From assembly GCA_030646715.1 (NCBI GenBank), contig JAUSLJ010000035.1, forward strand, positions 62,001 through 126,000: a stretch of DNA of 64,000 nucleotides, written 5' to 3'. The position numbers were made by a program, and so were the translations under genes. Within the stretch, counting starts at the first letter, position 1, and each line of letters starts with the position of its first letter. This document shows positions 60,538 through 64,000 of the stretch, in pieces. The notes under the pieces were generated by a model. The model was not told the DNA's origin and ran no database searches. It saw nothing but the letters and a program-made list of their open reading frames with translations. The DNA comes from Agitococcus sp. GTDB taxonomy: Bacteria; Pseudomonadota; Gammaproteobacteria; Pseudomonadales; Moraxellaceae.

Positions 60538-60951
60538 ATGTCCCATAAAATGAATGGTTTTACCTTAATTGAAGTGATGGTTGTGGTGGTTATTTTAGGG
60601 ATATTAGCCGCCGTTATTATTCCCAATGTTGTAGGTAAAGATGAGCAAGCGCGTCGAACTTTATCGCAAACCAGTTTGTCGAATGTCGCCAATGCTTTGG
60701 AAATGTATCGTTTAGATAATCATAAATATCCAACAACTCAAGAAGGGTTAGAGGCTTTAGTCAATAAACCTGCTTCGGCGAAGGTGTTTCCTCAAGGCGG
60801 TTATTTAAAAAATGTACCTAATGACCCTTGGGATAACCCAATGCAATACATATCGCCTGGTGAAGCAGGTAAACCCTACGAGCTTTATTCCTTTGGTTCT
60901 GATGGCCAAGAAGGTGGCGAAGGTGACAATGCGGATATTTATCATAAATGA
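60538..60951 (+). CDS. gspG: Type II secretion major pseudopilin GspG
   Basis: The 137-residue prepilin has a short leader cut after Gly7 (MSHKMNG, then FTLIEVMVVVVILGILAAVI) with Glu at +5 and the long hydrophobic helix. The conserved GspG features LDNHKYPTTQEGLEALV and NDPWDNPMQYISPG (calcium-binding loop) follow. GspG forms the pseudopilus shaft and must be made in large amounts. The gap upstream holds a hairpin and may have its own promoter. Confidence 0.97.
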   Translation: MSHKMNGFTLIEVMVVVVILGILAAVIIPNVVGKDEQARRTLSQTSLSNVANALEMYRLDNHKYPTTQEGLEALVNKPASAKVFPQGGYLKNVPNDPWDNPMQYISPGEAGKPYELYSFGSDGQEGGEGDNADIYHK

Positions 60952-60976
60952 CGCAAGCCTGATGAAGCTGTTTTAG

Positions 60977-61522
60977 ATGAAAAAGTCGCAGGGTTTTACC
61001 CTTATTGAAGTGCTATTGGTTGTACTGCTCATCGGTATCGTCAGTGGTATTGTCTTATTAGCGGCTAGCCCTAATGACTCTTCACGACTGATTGCCAGTG
61101 AAACAAATCGTTTAGCAGAAGCCATTAGTTTGGCGGCCGATGAAGCGGTGAGCGAAAACCAGCAGTTAGGTTTGATGTTAGATGAAAAAAGTTATCGTTT
61201 TTTAACCTTTGATGACCGAACTAGACAATGGTTAGCGAGTGATAATCCCGTATTTTCGCCTTATGAATTACCGACGAATATTAGTTTGCTTATTCTTAAA
61301 GATGATGCCAGTAAAACTTTAGCATTAACGACTCAAGACTCAAAAAAACAAGATAAAGAAAGTTTAATGCCACAAGTGGTTTTACTGTCTAGTGGTGAGA
61401 CATCCTCGGTGATTTTAGAGTTTTCAGCGCAAGATGGTGACCCTCAAACGTTAACTTTAGATGAGTTAGGTTCAATAACTTTAAGCACCGATGATAAAAA
61501 TGAACCGTCACCCGCAAAATAA
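60977..61522 (+). CDS. gspH: Type II secretion minor pseudopilin GspH
   Basis: The 181-residue prepilin starts MKKSQGFTLIEVLLVVLLIG with cleavage before Phe7 and Glu at +5. The rest is the beta-rich GspH domain (RLAEAISLAADEAVSENQQ). It is longer than some relatives because of a polar end (residues about 115-181). It lies 25 bases after gspG and overlaps gspI by 23 bases. Minor pseudopilin at the pilus tip region. Confidence 0.9.
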   Translation: MKKSQGFTLIEVLLVVLLIGIVSGIVLLAASPNDSSRLIASETNRLAEAISLAADEAVSENQQLGLMLDEKSYRFLTFDDRTRQWLASDNPVFSPYELPTNISLLILKDDASKTLALTTQDSKKQDKESLMPQVVLLSSGETSSVILEFSAQDGDPQTLTLDELGSITLSTDDKNEPSPAK

Positions 61523-61928
61523 TCACGCTAAATCCACAGGCTTTACTTTATTAGAAGTCTTAGTTGCTTTGGCTGTCTTTGCAGTTGCCGCGATTGCTTT
61601 GATGAAAGTGAGCGAGTCACAATTACAATTGAGCAACCGCCTAGAAGAAAAAACTTTTGCCCATTGGGTCGCCCTGAATATGGTTAGCGAAATGCAAGCC
61701 AACCAAGATTGGCCAGAATTAGGTGAGCAAACAGGAAAAGTGGCAATGGCGGGTCGCGATTGGAAAGTTGTGGTAAAAACCTTAGCCACACCCGTTAATC
61801 GAGTACGTCGGATTGATGTGGCGGTGGGAGTTGCTCCCGAAGACTTTACCCAAAATATGGAAAACTTAACTATCCTTTCGGGGTTTATAGAGCAACCGAG
61901 TGTGCAAACCACAGGTTCTGATCCATGA
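61500..61928 (+). CDS. gspI: Type II secretion minor pseudopilin GspI
   Basis: The ATG at 61500 gives 142 residues (a start nine bases earlier is also possible). The prepilin cut is before Phe in TGFTLLEVLVALAVFAVAA, Glu at +5, and the mature domain has AHWVALNMVSEMQ and GRDWKVVVKTL, both typical of GspI. It starts inside the end of gspH and its stop overlaps the start of gspJ. Forms the tip complex with J and K. Confidence 0.93.
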   Translation: MNRHPQNNHAKSTGFTLLEVLVALAVFAVAAIALMKVSESQLQLSNRLEEKTFAHWVALNMVSEMQANQDWPELGEQTGKVAMAGRDWKVVVKTLATPVNRVRRIDVAVGVAPEDFTQNMENLTILSGFIEQPSVQTTGSDP

Positions 61929-62563
61929 AAAACTCCTCAAGCTCTGGTTTTACATTATTAGAGTTGTTAGTGGCGGTAGCCATTTTTGCGCTTTTAGGTG
62001 TGGGTAGTTATCGTTTATTAGCGACGACAATTGCCACTCGTGATATGGCGCATAAGCATGATGCCGATTTAATGCAATTGCAAAAAGCATTAACGACATT
62101 AAATCGTGATTTGTCGCAAGCCATTGGTCGTTCAGTGCGCAATGAATACGGTGATCCTGTAGCGGCAATGGTGATAAAAAACAATACTTTTGATGTCACG
62201 CGCACAGGTTGGCCAAACCCCATGCAACAAGCACGCAGTCAATTGCAACGTGTGCATTACGAGTTAAATAGCAAAGGAGAGTTGATACGTTTATCGTGGC
62301 AACAGCTTGACCGTGAGCGCGGTTCTAAACCTCAGCAAAGTGTTTTACTTAAACAAGTGGAAACAATACAAATAAAAGCATATTCGGGCAGTGGGGCATT
62401 AGTCCAAGAATGGCCAAGCACACAAAATCAGGCATCAAATGCTGCCTTGCTTGATGAGTTGCCTCGTGCCATAGAAATTATGATCACCGTCAAACCGTGG
62501 GGCGAAATTCGACGTTATTTCCGTTTGCCACAACATGTAGAAGTAGCTAAAAGTGCAACATAA
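61925..62563 (+). CDS. gspJ: Type II secretion minor pseudopilin GspJ
   Basis: The 212-residue prepilin starts MKNSSSSGFTLLELLVAVAI (cleavage before Phe9, Glu at +5). The family features LNRDLSQAIGRSVRNEYGDP and LQRVHYELNSKGELIRLSW follow. It overlaps gspI by four bases and gspK by eleven. Part of the I–J–K tip complex. Confidence 0.94.
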   Translation: MKNSSSSGFTLLELLVAVAIFALLGVGSYRLLATTIATRDMAHKHDADLMQLQKALTTLNRDLSQAIGRSVRNEYGDPVAAMVIKNNTFDVTRTGWPNPMQQARSQLQRVHYELNSKGELIRLSWQQLDRERGSKPQQSVLLKQVETIQIKAYSGSGALVQEWPSTQNQASNAALLDELPRAIEIMITVKPWGEIRRYFRLPQHVEVAKSAT

Positions 62564-63578
62564 ACAACGGTTGGCTAAGCCCAAACAACAAGGTGTTGCC
62601 TTATTGACGGTATTATTGGTCGTGGCAATGGCAACGGTATTGGCAGTGTCGATGGTAAAGGCTCAACAAGCGTTATTACAGCGTTCCAGCAGTGTCTTTA
62701 GTCAAGATCAAGCGTATTTATACACATTAGGTGCGGAGTCGATTGCTAAATCAGTGCTGCAAGACGATAAAGAAAAAGATCAAACCAAAACCACACCCCA
62801 AGATAGCCTTAACGAATCATGGGCGAAAAAAACACCCCCGTTTCCCGTTGATGGCGGTATGGTGCAAGCCCATATTGATGATTTACAAGGGCGATTTAAT
62901 CTCAATGATTTATCGCAAGAAGATGGTCAAGTTAATATTGTGGCGCTGACTATGTTTCAACGCATATTGACGGCATTAGAAATATCACCCGCTTTAGCAT
63001 CACCCGTGATTGATTGGATAGATGCGGACAATTTACCGAATGACAGTGATGGTGCGGAAGAAGATTGGTATTTACGCTTAAAACCCGCGTACCGAAGTGC
63101 TAATAGGCCGTTTGTGAGTGTCTCAGAGTTGTCATTATTACGTGGTTTTACGCCTGAAATTGTTGCTAAATTAAGTCCTTATGTTTCAGCATTACCTGTA
63201 TTTACTACCATTAATATCAATACTGCGAGTGCTGTTGTATTAACAGCAATGAGTGATAATATGACCCTAGTGATGGCCAAAGATTTAGTAGAAAAAAGAC
63301 CAGCAGGCGGCTATGGCTCAGTGGAAGTTTTTTTAGAGCATCCCTTGTTTGCTAATTTAGAACCCAATTTAAAACAAAGTATGACCAAGATGCTGGGTGT
63401 TCATTCGCAGTTTTTTAATGTCTCCGCAGAGGCGGAAATAGATGGTCGTCATCGGGTATTAACGTCAGTGATTGCGCGTGATGACTCAACAACACTCAGA
63501 ACCATTAGCCGTGACTGGAGCCAGCAATGGCAGGTTTCTGTCACTAATAACTCAACACTTACAAAAGCTAATTTCTAA
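62553..63578 (+). CDS. gspK: Type II secretion tip pseudopilin GspK
   Basis: A GTG start inside the end of gspJ gives 341 residues. The prepilin site is before Val in QQGVALLTVLLVVAM; the usual Glu at +5 is Thr, as in GspK proteins, which cap the pilus. The large helical domain with DLQGRFNLNDL and VIDWIDADNLPNDSDGAEEDWY (calcium-type site) and the C-terminal TTININTASAVVL are family features. The stop overlaps gspL's ATG. Confidence 0.94.
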   Translation: MQHKQRLAKPKQQGVALLTVLLVVAMATVLAVSMVKAQQALLQRSSSVFSQDQAYLYTLGAESIAKSVLQDDKEKDQTKTTPQDSLNESWAKKTPPFPVDGGMVQAHIDDLQGRFNLNDLSQEDGQVNIVALTMFQRILTALEISPALASPVIDWIDADNLPNDSDGAEEDWYLRLKPAYRSANRPFVSVSELSLLRGFTPEIVAKLSPYVSALPVFTTININTASAVVLTAMSDNMTLVMAKDLVEKRPAGGYGSVEVFLEHPLFANLEPNLKQSMTKMLGVHSQFFNVSAEAEIDGRHRVLTSVIARDDSTTLRTISRDWSQQWQVSVTNNSTLTKANF

Positions 63579-64000
63579 TGGATAATCTCTTTATTCGTAT
63601 TCCTGTAACAGGTGGTTTATGGCAGGGCTGGTATTTAAATGGTCAGGATGTTGTGCCATTATTTGATAGTGACCTAGACACAATCATGACCAAGAGCGCA
63701 GCGGATTTGCGTATTACTTTGTTAGTACCAACCACTTCTTGTGTCATGACCACTGTCAATATTACTAAGCAACAACTGAAGCAAATTGACAGCAAAGACA
63801 TTGCTTATTTACTCGATGACCAAACATTAACGCCTGTTGAGCAACTGCATTGCTTATATGCGCCTATGAGCGATAGCCAAGCCTTAGTGATTGGTATTCA
63901 ACAGCAACAAATGCAGGCATTAATTGAACCCTTCAAAAATAAAGACTGTGAATTGGTTGCCGCTGTACCTGATATTTACTTGTTACCCCATAATCCTCAA
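63578..64000 (+). CDS. gspL: Type II secretion assembly platform protein GspL (5' part)
   Basis: The ATG overlaps the gspK stop (TAATG). The 141 visible codons begin MDNLFIRIPVTGGLWQGWYL and continue through an actin-like N-terminal region, as expected for the cytoplasmic domain of GspL that binds GspE. The gene is cut by the end of the window. Identity rests on operon position after gspK and a match in style; sequence similarity in this part of the family is low. Confidence 0.82.
   Translation, partial: MDNLFIRIPVTGGLWQGWYLNGQDVVPLFDSDLDTIMTKSAADLRITLLVPTTSCVMTTVNITKQQLKQIDSKDIAYLLDDQTLTPVEQLHCLYAPMSDSQALVIGIQQQQMQALIEPFKNKDCELVAAVPDIYLLPHNPQ

Overview
The window is about 64 kb of a gammaproteobacterial chromosome with moderate-to-low GC. 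It is densely coded and mostly housekeeping. The gene orders barA–cysM–(exonuclease)–rlmD–relA, dacA–ybeD–lipB and minC–minD–minE, the PA4642-type protein, monofunctional RelA, SthA, GreB, NtrBC and paired Aat/Bpt fit Pseudomonadales. Base composition and gene style suggest a Moraxellaceae-like bacterium; an Agitococcus/Perlucidibaca-type relative is a guess from memory, not a search. I see no prophage, insertion sequence, CRISPR array, rRNA or tRNA.

Layout. 1-7.3 kb: a small membrane protein, a PaaX-type regulator, a fatty-acid desaturase, three crotonase-fold proteins with non-standard active sites, a GIY-YIG protein, a 57-residue zinc-ribbon gene, a flavodoxin-fold oxidoreductase and an alpha/beta hydrolase. 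7.4-11.9 kb (minus): a GMC oxidoreductase operon, a LysR regulator and lipA. 12-18 kb (plus): a zinc-finger/coiled-coil/tail-anchored protein, a three-gene cysteine-type formate dehydrogenase with a sulfhydrogenase-like diaphorase, and sthA. 18-22.6 kb (minus): three tandem exported START-domain paralogues, then lipB–ybeD–dacA. 22.8-26.3 kb: a MgtC/DUF4010 membrane protein, both bacterial N-degron transferases (Bpt, Aat) and greB. 26.3-29 kb: ntrBC behind an NtrC-type enhancer and a sigma-54 -24/-12 promoter. 29-34 kb: DAHP synthase, an OmpA-type lipoprotein, an arginase-family enzyme, a DUF2846 lipoprotein and an SDR dehydrogenase. 34-43 kb: barA, cysM, a DnaQ-like exonuclease, rlmD, relA. 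43-49 kb: a PA4642-type protein, minEDC, a channel-like protein with no pore, and a DUF349 protein. 49.5-57.5 kb: a CaiB-family enzyme, a 7TMR-DISM hybrid kinase, a GMC oxidoreductase with a Tat-exported partner, and an MscS channel with a DUF432-like partner. 57.7-64 kb: the type II secretion genes gspE-F-G-H-I-J-K-L, the last cut by the window end.

How it fits together. Lipid and acyl-CoA chemistry recurs: desaturase, crotonases, CaiB/racemase-like enzyme, SDR, GMC oxidases and START proteins. With a type II secretion system this suits a bacterium using lipids or long-chain alcohols (inference). Formate dehydrogenase beside SthA would couple formate oxidation to NAD(P)H balance (inference). 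Nitrogen (NtrBC), carbon/stationary-phase (BarA) and stringent (RelA) regulators are all present.

Convergent genes are repeatedly separated by palindromic elements of at least three families. I found no convincing new defence or mobile system. The most interesting items are the zinc-finger tail-anchored protein upstream of formate dehydrogenase, the FDH/sulfhydrogenase-module hybrid, the START triplet, the poreless voltage-sensor-like protein, the ntrBC control region and the palindromic repeats.
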